DNA from: JAASSS01 sp021767745
Lineage (GTDB): Bacteria > Pseudomonadota > Gammaproteobacteria > UBA5335
DNA length: 17,663 nt
Assembly: GCA_034189165.1 (NCBI GenBank)
Contig: JAXHVN010000018.1
Span: forward strand, 1 to 17,663
Reading direction: 5' to 3'
Part shown: one piece after another, positions 1 to 6,768 of the stretch
Layout of the letters: the number at the start of each line of letters is the position of its first letter
Numbering within the stretch: position 1 is the stretch's first letter
Notes under the pieces: model-generated
Databases searched by the model: none
What the model was told of the DNA's origin: nothing
Seen by the model: only the letters and a program-made list of their open reading frames with translations
Program-made: the position numbers and the translations under genes

Positions 1-1
1 G

Positions 2-130
2 CTGGTCCGTCATCCCTATCGTTGCGGCTGCGGCCCGCTCGAGCTGACCAGCATCCGCCACCGGCGCATCCAGCAGGGCGCCCGTTACCACTGCCGGCGT
101 TGCGGCCAGGCGCTGTGTCCCCAACCCTGA
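2..130 (+). CDS. SprT-like metallopeptidase, C-terminal fragment
   Basis: This is the last 42 codons of a gene that begins before the window. The frame starting at base 2 stays open to a TGA at 128-130. The peptide has a CxC pair (Cys-Gly-Cys near residues 8-10), then a basic stretch (IRHRRIQQG) and a CxxCG pair (Cys-Arg-Arg-Cys-Gly). That layout matches the C-terminal zinc-ribbon tail of SprT/SprT-like proteins, where a short helix and a 'RHNR..RG..Y.C..CG' type segment follow the HExxH metalloprotease core. The catalytic part lies outside the window, so only the tail supports the call. The downstream toxin-antitoxin pair has its own operator and is probably transcribed separately. Another zinc-ribbon protein with a similar tail cannot be excluded. 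Confidence 0.65.
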   Translation: MVRHPYRCGCGPLELTSIRHRRIQQGARYHCRRCGQALCPQP

Positions 131-169
131 TCGGACTGCCCGAGGCTACGGCGGGCATCTGTCCAAATA

Positions 170-194
170 GGCATATGATATCGTTCCATATGGT
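170..194. promoter_or_regulatory. Putative operator of the RES-Xre module
   Basis: Two CATATG hexamers at 172-177 and 187-192 are spaced 15 bp centre to centre. They give an inverted repeat (ATATG, 9 nt, CATAT) in an AT-rich patch within very GC-rich DNA. It ends 23 bp before the antitoxin start. A TATGAT at 174-179 could serve as a -10 hexamer inside the repeat, but I see no convincing -35. Antitoxins of this type are known to repress their own promoter through inverted repeats, so autoregulation is an inference from position and symmetry. Confidence 0.5.
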
Positions 195-216
195 CATGGC
201 AGCACGGAGTTACAGC

Positions 217-678
217 ATGAACGCAGCATCGGCGGCGCAACTCCCGGCCTATGTCCCGGCGCCGGCTACGGCGCAGAGCCTGTGGCAGCGGGTCGGGCTG
301 CCGGAGCGGGGTCAGGCGCTGCAGGCGGCGGTCGATCAGGGCCTGCCGTTCCTCGTGTTCGAACGCCTGGCCCGGGAGACGGGCTTTACGCAGCAGCAGC
401 TGCGCGAGATCGTCGGCATCGCCCGTACCACTCTGCTGCGACGGGAGCGCGAGGGCCGCTTCACGCAGGCGGAGGGTGACCGGCTCTACCGCCTCGCGGC
501 GGCCTATCAGGCGGCCTTGCGGCTGTGGGCGGGTGACGCCCACGCCGCCCACGACTGGCTGCTGTGCCCGGCCAAGGGGCTCGGCGGGGCGCGGCCGGTG
601 GATCTGCTGCAGACGATGGTCGGCGCCGAGCAGGTGCTGGATCTGGTCGGGCGGATCGAGCACGGGGTAATCGCCTGA
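217..678 (+). CDS. Xre/MbcA/ParS-type antitoxin (DUF2384)
   Basis: A 153-residue protein with a central helix-turn-helix-like segment ('FTQQQLREIVGIARTTLLRRE', roughly residues 60-85). The C-terminal half has the DUF2384 pattern: 'FTQAEGDRLYRLA', then 'HDWLLCPAKGLGGARPVDLL', then 'GAEQVLDLVGRIEHGV'. Proteins of this family neutralise the RES toxin encoded next to them and bind their own promoter. The start at 217 is chosen because GGAG at 206-209 sits 7 nt before it. Upstream in-frame ATGs at 190 and 196 lie in or next to the operator repeat and lack a ribosome site. The stop overlaps the presumed toxin start. Gene order (antitoxin first) is usual for the family. Confidence 0.88.
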   Translation: MNAASAAQLPAYVPAPATAQSLWQRVGLPERGQALQAAVDQGLPFLVFERLARETGFTQQQLREIVGIARTTLLRREREGRFTQAEGDRLYRLAAAYQAALRLWAGDAHAAHDWLLCPAKGLGGARPVDLLQTMVGAEQVLDLVGRIEHGVIA

Positions 679-1163
679 GCGCACTGCCCGCCTACCGGCT
701 GGTGCACGCTCGCCACGCGGCGGGCGCCTTCGACGGGGAGGGTGCGCGGCGTTACGGCGGGCGCTGGAATAGCAAGGGCAACCGCGCGGTGTATGTGGCG
801 CAGTCCGAGGCGCTGGCCCTGCTGGAGGTGCTGGTGCATCTGGGCGATGCCTGGGCGCTGTCCGGCTACCGGCTGTTTCGCATCGAGCTGCCGGCCGAGG
901 ACGTGCAGCCGCTGGACCCGCAGGCACTGCCGGCGAACTGGCGGGAGGATCCCGCGCCGGCTGCCACCGCTGCCATCGGCGATGCCTGGCTGGGCGGCGC
1001 TGCGCTGGCGCTCGCCCTGCCCAGCACGATCGCGGTGCGCGACCACAATTACCTGCTGAACCCGCAGCATCCGGCGTTCGCGGCGATGGTCGCGGCGGCC
1101 GAGCCGCTGGCGCTGACGATCGACCGCCGCCTGCCGGCCTGGGCTGCTGAGAGGTCGGGCTAG
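675..1163 (+). CDS. RES-domain toxin (NAD+-degrading type)
   Basis: Counting from the CTG at 675 the protein has 162 residues. It begins 'SALPAYRLVHARHA', followed by 'GARRYGGRWNSKG', 'VYVAQSEALALLEVLVHL' and 'PSTIAVRDHNYLLNPQHP'. Arg30, Tyr40, Glu51 and Ser117 fall with the spacing of the RES active site (R-x9-Y-x10-E, then a later Ser). Characterised RES toxins deplete cellular NAD+ and stop growth. The start is odd: between an upstream GTG at 564, which would overlap the antitoxin by 115 bp, and an internal GTG at 702, which would remove the conserved YRL, there is no ATG, GTG or TTG. CTG at 675 makes a CTGA overlap with the antitoxin stop, where relatives often have ATGA or GTGA. Either a rare CTG start with translational coupling or a crippled toxin is possible. 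Confidence 0.82.
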   Translation: MSALPAYRLVHARHAAGAFDGEGARRYGGRWNSKGNRAVYVAQSEALALLEVLVHLGDAWALSGYRLFRIELPAEDVQPLDPQALPANWREDPAPAATAAIGDAWLGGAALALALPSTIAVRDHNYLLNPQHPAFAAMVAAAEPLALTIDRRLPAWAAERSG

Positions 1164-1185
1164 CCGCGCCTCGGCGTGGGGCGCG

Positions 1186-2292
1186 TCATGGCCGGATCGG
1201 CGCGGCGCCGTCCGTGCCGGTCGCGGCGACGAGTGTCGAGAGCGGCGCCTGCAGCACGAAGCGCAGCCCGTCCGGGCCGAAGTCCACCCGGGTGCAGCCG
1301 CCGAGGGCCCGTGGCAGCTTGCGCAGCAGGATGCCCATGCCAACGCCTTCCTCGGGTTCGAAGCCGGCAGCCGGCGCTGGCACCCCGTATTCGGTCCAGC
1401 TGAAGTCGAGCAGCGGCCCGCCCCGGTGCTGTTCGATATGCCAGTGCACGGCTGCGCGGCCGCCGGGCAGGCCAAAGGCGCCGAACTTCACGGCGTTCGT
1501 CGCCAGTTCGTGAATCGCCAGACCGAGCGTCTGCGCCGCCCGGGGCAGGAGCAGGAGTGGCGGGCCGCAGATCTGCAGCCGGTCGCCCTCGCGCATGGCC
1601 TGGGCGAGCAGCTCGTCCTCGATGAGCAGTGCGAGGTCCACGCCCGCGCGGCCGACGGTCGGCAGCATGAGCTTGCGCTGCACGCGGCTGAAGGCGTCGA
1701 TCCGGTCCTGCAGGTGGGCGGTGAAGCGATCGACGCTGCCACTGGTCTCGGCGGTGGCCCGGGTCAGCGAGCGCACCACCGCCAGCGTGTCGCAGACCTG
1801 GTGTTCCAGCTCGCCCCGCAATGCGCGCAGCTGCGCCTCCAGCCGGGCGGTCGGTGCCACGAGCGGGTGGCCGACGCCGAGCAGCACGCCCCCATCCGCC
1901 GCCGCGGCGAAGCGCCACTCCATTTCGTGATCGTCAGGCTGCCCGCGCAGGCGCAGGCGCACGGTCGTGGATGCGCTGCCGGCGGCAGCGAGCGCGGCGG
2001 TGAGCGTTGCCCGATCGTCCGGGTGGAAGAGCGGCTCGACCCGTGCGCCGCGCAGCCCCGCCTCATGCGTGTCGAGCTGGCGTTCGAGCGCCGGATTCAG
2101 GTGGAGCCAGGTCCGGTCGGTGGCCCGGATCGCGGCCATCGGCTCTGCGGCCAGGGCGAAGAACGGCCCCGGCTCGAAGCCGCGCGGCCCCTCGCCCTGC
2201 GCCGGATTCAGCGGCCCGGAAGCACTGCGGCCGGCGAGCACGGGATAGCCATCGTTACGAACCAGGGGCTGGGGCGGTGCGACCGGCAGCAC
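1186..2292 (-). CDS. Soluble PAS sensor histidine kinase, HWE/HisKA_2 type
   Basis: A 368-residue protein without membrane segments. Residues about 43-135 look like a PAS domain ('FFALAAEPMAAI', 'LNPALERQLD', 'LFHPDDRATL'). Residues 160-178 occupy the phosphoacceptor H-box (His164), but the following residues are QVCD instead of the usual RVKN. The ATP-binding part is typical of the HWE class: N-box 'HELATNAVKFGAF' (His261, Asn266), the W-x-E motif (Trp299, Glu301) and a G-box 'GVGMGILLRKLPRALGG'. Kinases of this class usually signal through response regulators or anti-sigma pathways, and none is encoded nearby, so it is an orphan. The GTG start at 2292 is only the longest option. No ribosome site is visible, and the first 40 residues are low-complexity, so a later start is possible. 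It converges on the RES toxin with 22 bp between stops. Confidence 0.8.
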   Translation of the reverse strand: MLPVAPPQPLVRNDGYPVLAGRSASGPLNPAQGEGPRGFEPGPFFALAAEPMAAIRATDRTWLHLNPALERQLDTHEAGLRGARVEPLFHPDDRATLTAALAAAGSASTTVRLRLRGQPDDHEMEWRFAAAADGGVLLGVGHPLVAPTARLEAQLRALRGELEHQVCDTLAVVRSLTRATAETSGSVDRFTAHLQDRIDAFSRVQRKLMLPTVGRAGVDLALLIEDELLAQAMREGDRLQICGPPLLLLPRAAQTLGLAIHELATNAVKFGAFGLPGGRAAVHWHIEQHRGGPLLDFSWTEYGVPAPAAGFEPEEGVGMGILLRKLPRALGGCTRVDFGPDGLRFVLQAPLSTLVAATGTDGAAPIRP

Positions 2293-2547
2293 GCACGCGG
2301 CAGATCTGCCGGGCCGCTGCCGCGGCCGGGCGACCGGAGGGGAAGGCCACGTGCGGCGGCCCGCTCGGTGTCGTGCATGATTGCCTGCTGCGCCCGGGCG
2401 ACGGGCGCGGTGTCATGGAATGTCCCCGCCTAGACCCTCGCCCCGACCGGAAGTGCCGTACGCCGGAGCGGCGAAGCGTCGGAGGCGCTGCGCCGAGCGC
2501 TGGCCCCGTCCGCCGGCCAGCCGCCGCCGCGGCGGTGTGACGCGGGT
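2293..2547. other. Intergenic region between deaminase and kinase genes
   Basis: No credible coding frame is seen on either strand. A 12-bp self-complementary run of CCG/CGG (CCGCCGCGGCGG) lies just beyond the deaminase stop on the minus strand. It could fold into a hairpin, but no T-tract follows. The promoter of the kinase gene should lie here; I could not identify it. Confidence 0.4.
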
Positions 2548-2997
2548 TCAGACATCGCCGATGTCCTCGTGCCAGAGGTCGGGGTGCCGGGCGATGAAGC
2601 GCGCCATCAGCGTCCGGCAGGCGGCATCGTCGCGCACCTCCACGGCCACGCCCCGGGCCTGCAGCAGGGCCTCCTCGCCGAGAAAGCTGCGGTGTTCCCC
2701 GATCACCACCCGCGGGATGCCGTAGAGCAAGATGGCGCCGCTGCACATGGCGCAGGGCGAGAGCGTGGTGTAGAGCGTGACGTCCCGATAGAAGCTGCCG
2801 GGCCGCCGACCGAGCGCTTCCAGCGCGTCCATTTCGCCGTGGCGGATGGCGCTGCCCTGCTGCACGCGCCGGTTGTGGCCGCGGGCGACGATGCGGCCCT
2901 CATGCACCAGCACGGCGCCGATCGGAATGCCGCCCTCGTCGTAGCCGCGCTGCGCCTCGGCGAGCGCTGCCGCCAGGTACGGATCGGGCGCGCTCAT
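2548..2997 (-). CDS. Cytosine deaminase, small zinc type (yeast FCY1-like)
   Basis: A 149-residue protein of the zinc-dependent CDA fold. The catalytic signature is His53-Gly-Glu55 and Pro-Cys82-x-x-Cys85, within 'RHGEMDALEALG' and 'YTTLSPCAMCSGAILLYGIPRVVIGE'. The C-terminus 'FIARHPDLWHEDIGDV' closely resembles the end of the fungal cytosine deaminase FCY1, and so does the 'LYTTLSPC.MC.GAI..YGIPR' block. It is far shorter than the unrelated amidohydrolase CodA of Escherichia coli. The expected reaction is cytosine to uracil plus ammonia in the cytoplasm. Its ATG overlaps the TGA of the upstream permease gene (2994-2997), so the two are translationally coupled, and the permease supports cytosine as substrate. 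A tRNA adenosine deaminase (TadA) or guanine deaminase is a less likely reading. Confidence 0.88.
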   Translation of the reverse strand: MSAPDPYLAAALAEAQRGYDEGGIPIGAVLVHEGRIVARGHNRRVQQGSAIRHGEMDALEALGRRPGSFYRDVTLYTTLSPCAMCSGAILLYGIPRVVIGEHRSFLGEEALLQARGVAVEVRDDAACRTLMARFIARHPDLWHEDIGDV

Positions 2998-4310
2998 GCC
3001 TCGCCGGGCGCCGCTGGCGGTTCGCGGTGCACCAGCCCCAGGCGTGCCAGCGCGAGGTCGAGCAGCACGTAGCCCGCGGCGGCTGCCAGGATGCCGTTGA
3101 TCGGGGCGACGCCCGGGCTGGTGAAGGCCACCGCCACGGCCAGCGCGTAGGCACCCAGGCCCGCCCAGTTGCAGGCCGGCAGCCGGGCCTCGGCCAGCGC
3201 CGGGTAGCGGCCGCGCCAGCGGTAGCAGAAGTCCGCCAGAATCACCCCGCCGATGGGCGGGATCAGCGTGCCGAGCAGCAGCAGGAAGGGCACCAGGTAC
3301 AGGTCGATGCGCGCCAGGCCGAGCAGCGTGCCGAGCAGTGCGCCGATCAGCGTGATGCGCCGGCGCTCACCGGTGCGCAGCAGATCGCAGCCGGCGACGG
3401 AGAAGTTGTAGATGGTGTTGTCCTGCGTGGTCCAGATGTTCAGGAACAGCATGGCGATGCCGAGGGTGGCCAGCCCCTGCAGCACCAGGACCTGCACGAT
3501 GTCCGGCTGCTGATAGACCAGCGCGCCGAGGGCGCCGGTGAGCAGCATCAGGCCGTTGCCGAAGCCGAAGGCCAGCAGCGCCGCCAGGGTCGCGTGCCGG
3601 CCACAGCGGGCGAAGCGCGTCCAGTTGGTGGACTGGGTGCCGCCGCTGCTGAAGGTGCCGAAAATCAGCGTGATGGCGGTGCCGAGGGTCATCGTCTCGC
3701 TCGGCTGCAGGCGGGCGAGTCCGCCGAGGCCCCCGGCCGCCCCGAGCGTCACAGCCAGGCTCGCCAGCAACAGCGCCGTCATGGCCGGCACCGCCCAGAG
3801 CGAGAGCAACTCCAGGCCGCGATAGCCGACATAGGCGGTCAGGCAGAAGGCGGCCCCGAAGAGCACCATCAACCCATTGAGCAGCATGGTCCGCCCGGGC
3901 GTGTCGGCCGGTACGCCCAGCAGCTCCAGCAGGATTACGGCAATGGTGGCCGTGCCCCAGCCGTACCAGCAGATCTGTGTGCCGCCGAGCAGCAGATCCG
4001 GCCAGCGGCTGCCGAGCTCGCCGAAGGCGAAGCGTCCCATCAGCGCCGTGTTCAGGCCGCTGGCCTGCGCGGCGTAGCCGAGCGCGGCGACATAGCCGCC
4101 GAGCAGCAGGTTGCCGGCCAGCAGCACCAGCAGCAGCTCCGGCAGCGGGAAGACGCCGCCGAGCCGGCCGCCGGCGAACATCGTCGCGGTGAAGAAGGTG
4201 AAGCCCGTCAGCACCACCAGGAGCGAACCGAAGGAGCGGCGGGCCTCGCGCGGCACCGCCGAAAGCGGATAGTCCTGCGCGCCGGCCGGGGCGTGGGGCG
4301 AGGCTGTCAT
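2994..4310 (-). CDS. codB: NCS1-family cytosine permease (CodB-like)
   Basis: A 438-residue polytopic membrane protein. The N-terminus 'DYPLSAVPREARRSFGSLLVVLTGFTFFTATMFAGGRLGG' and 'NLLLGGYVAALGYAAQASGLNTALMGRFAFGELGSRWPDLLLGGTQICWYGWG' align by eye with CodB of Escherichia coli. About 12 hydrophobic segments follow, with the later conserved 'NIWTTQDNTIYNFSVAG' and 'IPPIGGVILADF' blocks of the family. It should import cytosine by cation symport, feeding the deaminase encoded immediately downstream with a 4-nt overlap. The start at 4310 (MTASPH) is preferred because it leaves a CodB-length N-terminus. An ATG at 4367 would add 19 residues of unlikely composition. Neither start has a strong ribosome site. 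Confidence 0.88.
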   Translation of the reverse strand: MTASPHAPAGAQDYPLSAVPREARRSFGSLLVVLTGFTFFTATMFAGGRLGGVFPLPELLLVLLAGNLLLGGYVAALGYAAQASGLNTALMGRFAFGELGSRWPDLLLGGTQICWYGWGTATIAVILLELLGVPADTPGRTMLLNGLMVLFGAAFCLTAYVGYRGLELLSLWAVPAMTALLLASLAVTLGAAGGLGGLARLQPSETMTLGTAITLIFGTFSSGGTQSTNWTRFARCGRHATLAALLAFGFGNGLMLLTGALGALVYQQPDIVQVLVLQGLATLGIAMLFLNIWTTQDNTIYNFSVAGCDLLRTGERRRITLIGALLGTLLGLARIDLYLVPFLLLLGTLIPPIGGVILADFCYRWRGRYPALAEARLPACNWAGLGAYALAVAVAFTSPGVAPINGILAAAAGYVLLDLALARLGLVHREPPAAPGEA

Positions 4311-4387
4311 GTCGGCATCCGGGCGGGGGGTGACGAGCCGGCGCGCACGATGCATCGGCGCAGCCATGTGCTGCGCGTAGCAACGGC

Positions 4388-4409
4388 CGTGCCAGTGGGT
4401 GCTGGCACG
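4388..4409 (-). promoter_or_regulatory. Perfect hairpin in the codB upstream region
   Basis: CGTGCCAG at 4388-4395 and CTGGCACG at 4402-4409 form a perfect 8-bp stem with a 6-nt loop. The hairpin lies 78 bp upstream of the preferred codB start. It could be part of the mRNA leader or a repressor site for the codB-deaminase operon. There is no T-run, so it is not an intrinsic terminator. Function is inference from position only. Confidence 0.35.
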
Positions 4410-4461
4410 GGTGGGCGCAGGTCACCGCCGGCCCGCGCACGAAGGTCGGCTGCCTCGATGA

Positions 4462-4491
4462 TTGATGGCGTCGTATTAGCTGCGCTATACA
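4462..4491 (+). promoter_or_regulatory. Putative sigma70 promoter for the secreted protein gene
   Basis: TTGATG at 4462-4467 and TATACA at 4486-4491 are separated by 18 bp in a locally AT-richer stretch. They lie about 80 bp before the ATG at 4572. Each hexamer matches the consensus at four of six positions. The divergent codB promoter is probably in the same interval but could not be located. Confidence 0.4.
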
Positions 4492-4571
4492 TACCGGCTG
4501 ACGGCGCGACGCCATGCCACTCGGGCCTGGCCGCGAAGGCGTCGCCGCAACCGCACCGCAAGGAGAACATC

Positions 4572-5018
4572 ATGTACGCACGCCGGATACTGCCATGCGC
4601 CCTCCCGTTGCTGCTGGCGGCCACGCCCGCCCTCGCCGAGCCGACCGAGGCCGAGATGCGCCGGGCGATCGAGCAGCACGCCGAGGCCGCCAACGAGGAG
4701 AACCGCCGTGTCCAGAAGCTGTGCGAGGAGGGCCGTTATGAGCAGGACCCGGCATTGGCGTTTCAGTGCCTGTCGCAGTTCATCGGTTCGGGCGGTCAGG
4801 GTGCGGCGCAGTCCGAGCTCAAGTCGTTCCGCAAGCTCGCCTGCGCGCCGGCGCAGGGGCAGCCGGGCTACGTCTGCGACTACGCCTTCAGTATCGACAC
4901 CAACAATCCCTTGCTCCAGCAGGGTTATCTGGCGGACATCATGCACAGCCCGGGCGCCGGTCAGGGGCGGTTCGTGCCCTACCAAGGGGAGTGGCTCTTC
5001 CTGAAGGTGGGCCAGTGA
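4572..5018 (+). CDS. Small secreted protein of unknown function
   Basis: A 148-residue protein. It starts with a clear signal peptide: 'MYARRI', a hydrophobic 'LPCALPLLLAATPALA' core and an Ala-Leu-Ala cleavage site near residue 22, before 'EPTEAEMRR'. The ATG is preceded by AGGAG at about 7 nt. The mature part is predicted to be helical and charged at first ('IEQHAEAANEENRRVQKLCEEG'). It carries four cysteines (KLC, FQC, LAC, YVC) that could form two disulfides in the periplasm, and ends with 'YQGEWLFLKVGQ'. I do not recognise a family. It is divergent from codB and convergent with the aidB-like gene, so the neighbours do not suggest a role. Confidence 0.8.
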   Translation: MYARRILPCALPLLLAATPALAEPTEAEMRRAIEQHAEAANEENRRVQKLCEEGRYEQDPALAFQCLSQFIGSGGQGAAQSELKSFRKLACAPAQGQPGYVCDYAFSIDTNNPLLQQGYLADIMHSPGAGQGRFVPYQGEWLFLKVGQ

Positions 5019-5030
5019 ACCTGGTCCGGT

Positions 5031-5068
5031 GAACCCGGCGCCGGTTCGACTGCCCGCTATCCGGGCAG
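5031..5068. terminator. Tandem hairpins between convergent genes
   Basis: Two inverted repeats lie between the secreted protein gene and the convergent aidB-like gene. GAACC/GGTTC arms at 5031-5047 flank a CG-rich centre. CTGCCCG (5050-5056) and CGGGCAG (5062-5068) form a perfect 7-bp stem with a 5-nt loop that overlaps the aidB stop codon. No T-tract follows on either side, so a bidirectional terminator is only a suggestion. Confidence 0.35.
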
Positions 5069-6697
5069 CTGCGGGCGGGCACGCGCGATGATGGTGCCGT
5101 AGTCCAGCCCGGGCGGCAGCGTACCGAAGTGCAGGCCCCCGGCGCCCAGACGGCTGGTACAGAAGGCATCGGCGACCGCCGGCGGCGCATGGCGCACCAG
5201 CAGCGCGGCCTGCAGCGCCAGCGCCAGCCGTTCGACCACCCGGCGCGCCCGCAGCTCGGCCTGTGCGGGATCGCCGAGCTCGGCTGGCAGACGGCGCGCG
5301 AACGCATCGAGGCGACGATCACCGCCACGGCTGGCGTCGATCTCCGCCAGCACCGCCTCGACTGCCGCCGGTGTGCGCGCCGCCGCCCGCAGCACGTCCA
5401 GACACTGCACGTTGCCGCTGCCCTCCCAGATCGCATTGACCGGCACGTCGCGATACAGCCGCGGCATGCCGCTGGCCTCGACGTAGCCGTTGCCGCCAAG
5501 GCATTCCAGCGCCTCGGCCACGCCGGCGATCGCCCGCCGGGTGATCCAGTACTTCGCCACCGGGGTCGCCAGCCGGGCGAACAGCGTCTCGGCCTCGTCC
5601 TGGCCGTCGAAGCTCCGGGCCAGGCGCATCACCAGCACCGTGGCCGCCTCGCTCTCGAGGCACAGGTCGGCCAGCACGTTGCGCATCAGGGGTTGGTCCA
5701 GCAGCGGCTTGCCGAATACCTGCCGCCAGGCGGCGTGGTGCGTCGCCTCGGCCACGGCCCGGCGCAGGGTGGCGGCGCTGCCGAGCGCGCAGTCCAGCCG
5801 CGTGTGGCGCACCATTTCGATGATGGCCGGCACGCCCCGGCCTTCCTCGCCGATTCGCTGCGCCCAGGCGCCCTCGAAGTTCACTTCGCCAGAGGCGTTG
5901 GACCAGTTGCCGAGCTTGTCCTTCAGGCGCACGAAGTGCAGGGCGTTCCGGGTGCCATCGGGCAGGAAGCGCGGCAGCAGCAGGCAGGTGAGCCCGCCCG
6001 GCGCCTGCGCCAGCACCAGGAAACCATCGGAGTTCGGGGCCGAGCAGAACCACTTGTGCCCCTGCAGGCGGTAGGCGCCCTCGCCGGCCGGCTCGGCGCG
6101 CGTGGTGTTCGCGCGTACATCGGTGCCGCCCTGGCGCTCGGTCATGGCCATGCCGAACAGGCAGCCGTTCTTCTCGTGCGCGGGCGCCAGCCGCGGGTCG
6201 TAATGTTCGCTCAGTATCCGGGGCGCCCAGGTCGCGGCGAGCGCCGGCTGCAGGCGCAGCGAGGGCAGCACCGCATAGGTCATGGTGAGTGGGCAGCTGG
6301 AGCCTTCATCGAGCTGGTGGCGCAGCATCATCATCGCGGCGCGGGCGACATGGGCGCCGGCGCGGGGCGCTGCCCACGGGCGGCTGTGCAGGCCGTGTTC
6401 GACGCCCAGCCGCATCAGCGCGTGATAGGCCGGGTGATAAGCCACCTCGTCCCGCCGGTTGCCGTAACGATCCAGTACATGCAGGACCGGCGGATAGGCG
6501 TTCGCCAGGCGGCCCTGTTCGAGCGCCTCGGCGCTGCCGCAGATGGCACCGAGCGCATGCGCCGCGTCACGAGCCCAGGCGGCGCCTTCACGCGTGAGCG
6601 CTTCCTGCAGCGGCGTATCGGCGACAAAGGCGTTGTAGCCGGCCAGCACGGGCGGCTGGTTGAAGATGGCCTCGGGTGGCGGGAGGTTCGATGGCAT
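5057..6697 (-). CDS. aidB: AidB-like flavoprotein (acyl-CoA dehydrogenase family)
   Basis: A 546-residue protein, about the length of Escherichia coli AidB (541). Many family blocks are intact: 'NQPPVLAGYNAF' and 'EGAAWARDA' at the start, 'CLFGMAMTERQGGTDVRANTTRAEP', 'GHKWFCSAPNSD', 'LLLPRFLPDGTRNALHFVRLKDKLGNWSNASGEV', 'TRLDCALGSAATLRRA', 'ECLGGNGYVE' and 'RDVPVNAIWEGSGNVQCLDVLR'. The glutamate of IWEGSGN corresponds to the acyl-CoA dehydrogenase base position. The C-terminal helical region, used by AidB for DNA binding, is also present. AidB binds FAD and DNA and belongs to the adaptive response to alkylation; its chemistry is unsettled. The gene lies 71 bp downstream of nnrS on the same strand, so co-transcription with a nitrosative-stress gene is possible. 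An isovaleryl-CoA-type catabolic role is the alternative. Confidence 0.88.
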   Translation of the reverse strand: MPSNLPPPEAIFNQPPVLAGYNAFVADTPLQEALTREGAAWARDAAHALGAICGSAEALEQGRLANAYPPVLHVLDRYGNRRDEVAYHPAYHALMRLGVEHGLHSRPWAAPRAGAHVARAAMMMLRHQLDEGSSCPLTMTYAVLPSLRLQPALAATWAPRILSEHYDPRLAPAHEKNGCLFGMAMTERQGGTDVRANTTRAEPAGEGAYRLQGHKWFCSAPNSDGFLVLAQAPGGLTCLLLPRFLPDGTRNALHFVRLKDKLGNWSNASGEVNFEGAWAQRIGEEGRGVPAIIEMVRHTRLDCALGSAATLRRAVAEATHHAAWRQVFGKPLLDQPLMRNVLADLCLESEAATVLVMRLARSFDGQDEAETLFARLATPVAKYWITRRAIAGVAEALECLGGNGYVEASGMPRLYRDVPVNAIWEGSGNVQCLDVLRAAARTPAAVEAVLAEIDASRGGDRRLDAFARRLPAELGDPAQAELRARRVVERLALALQAALLVRHAPPAVADAFCTSRLGAGGLHFGTLPPGLDYGTIIARARPQLPG

Positions 6698-6768
6698 GGC
6701 AGCAACGGCTGACGGGCCTGTCTCAACGGGTAGCCGGCATGTCCGGTGCGGTCAAGCCGCGACCGGCG

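Noticed and set aside
1426..2433. 335-codon plus-strand frame opposite the histidine kinase
   Set aside because: No recognisable motifs, while the minus strand carries N-box, W-x-E and G-box of an HWE kinase.
3027..4571. A very long plus-strand open frame running antisense through the permease and into the secreted protein gene
   Set aside because: Gln/Arg/Ala/Gly-rich low-complexity translation opposite a clear CodB-like gene; only the part from 4572, with signal peptide and ribosome site, is real.
5129..6712. 527-codon plus-strand open frame opposite the aidB gene
   Set aside because: Composition is that of a GC-rich antisense frame, with no domain motifs; the minus strand encodes an end-to-end AidB homologue.
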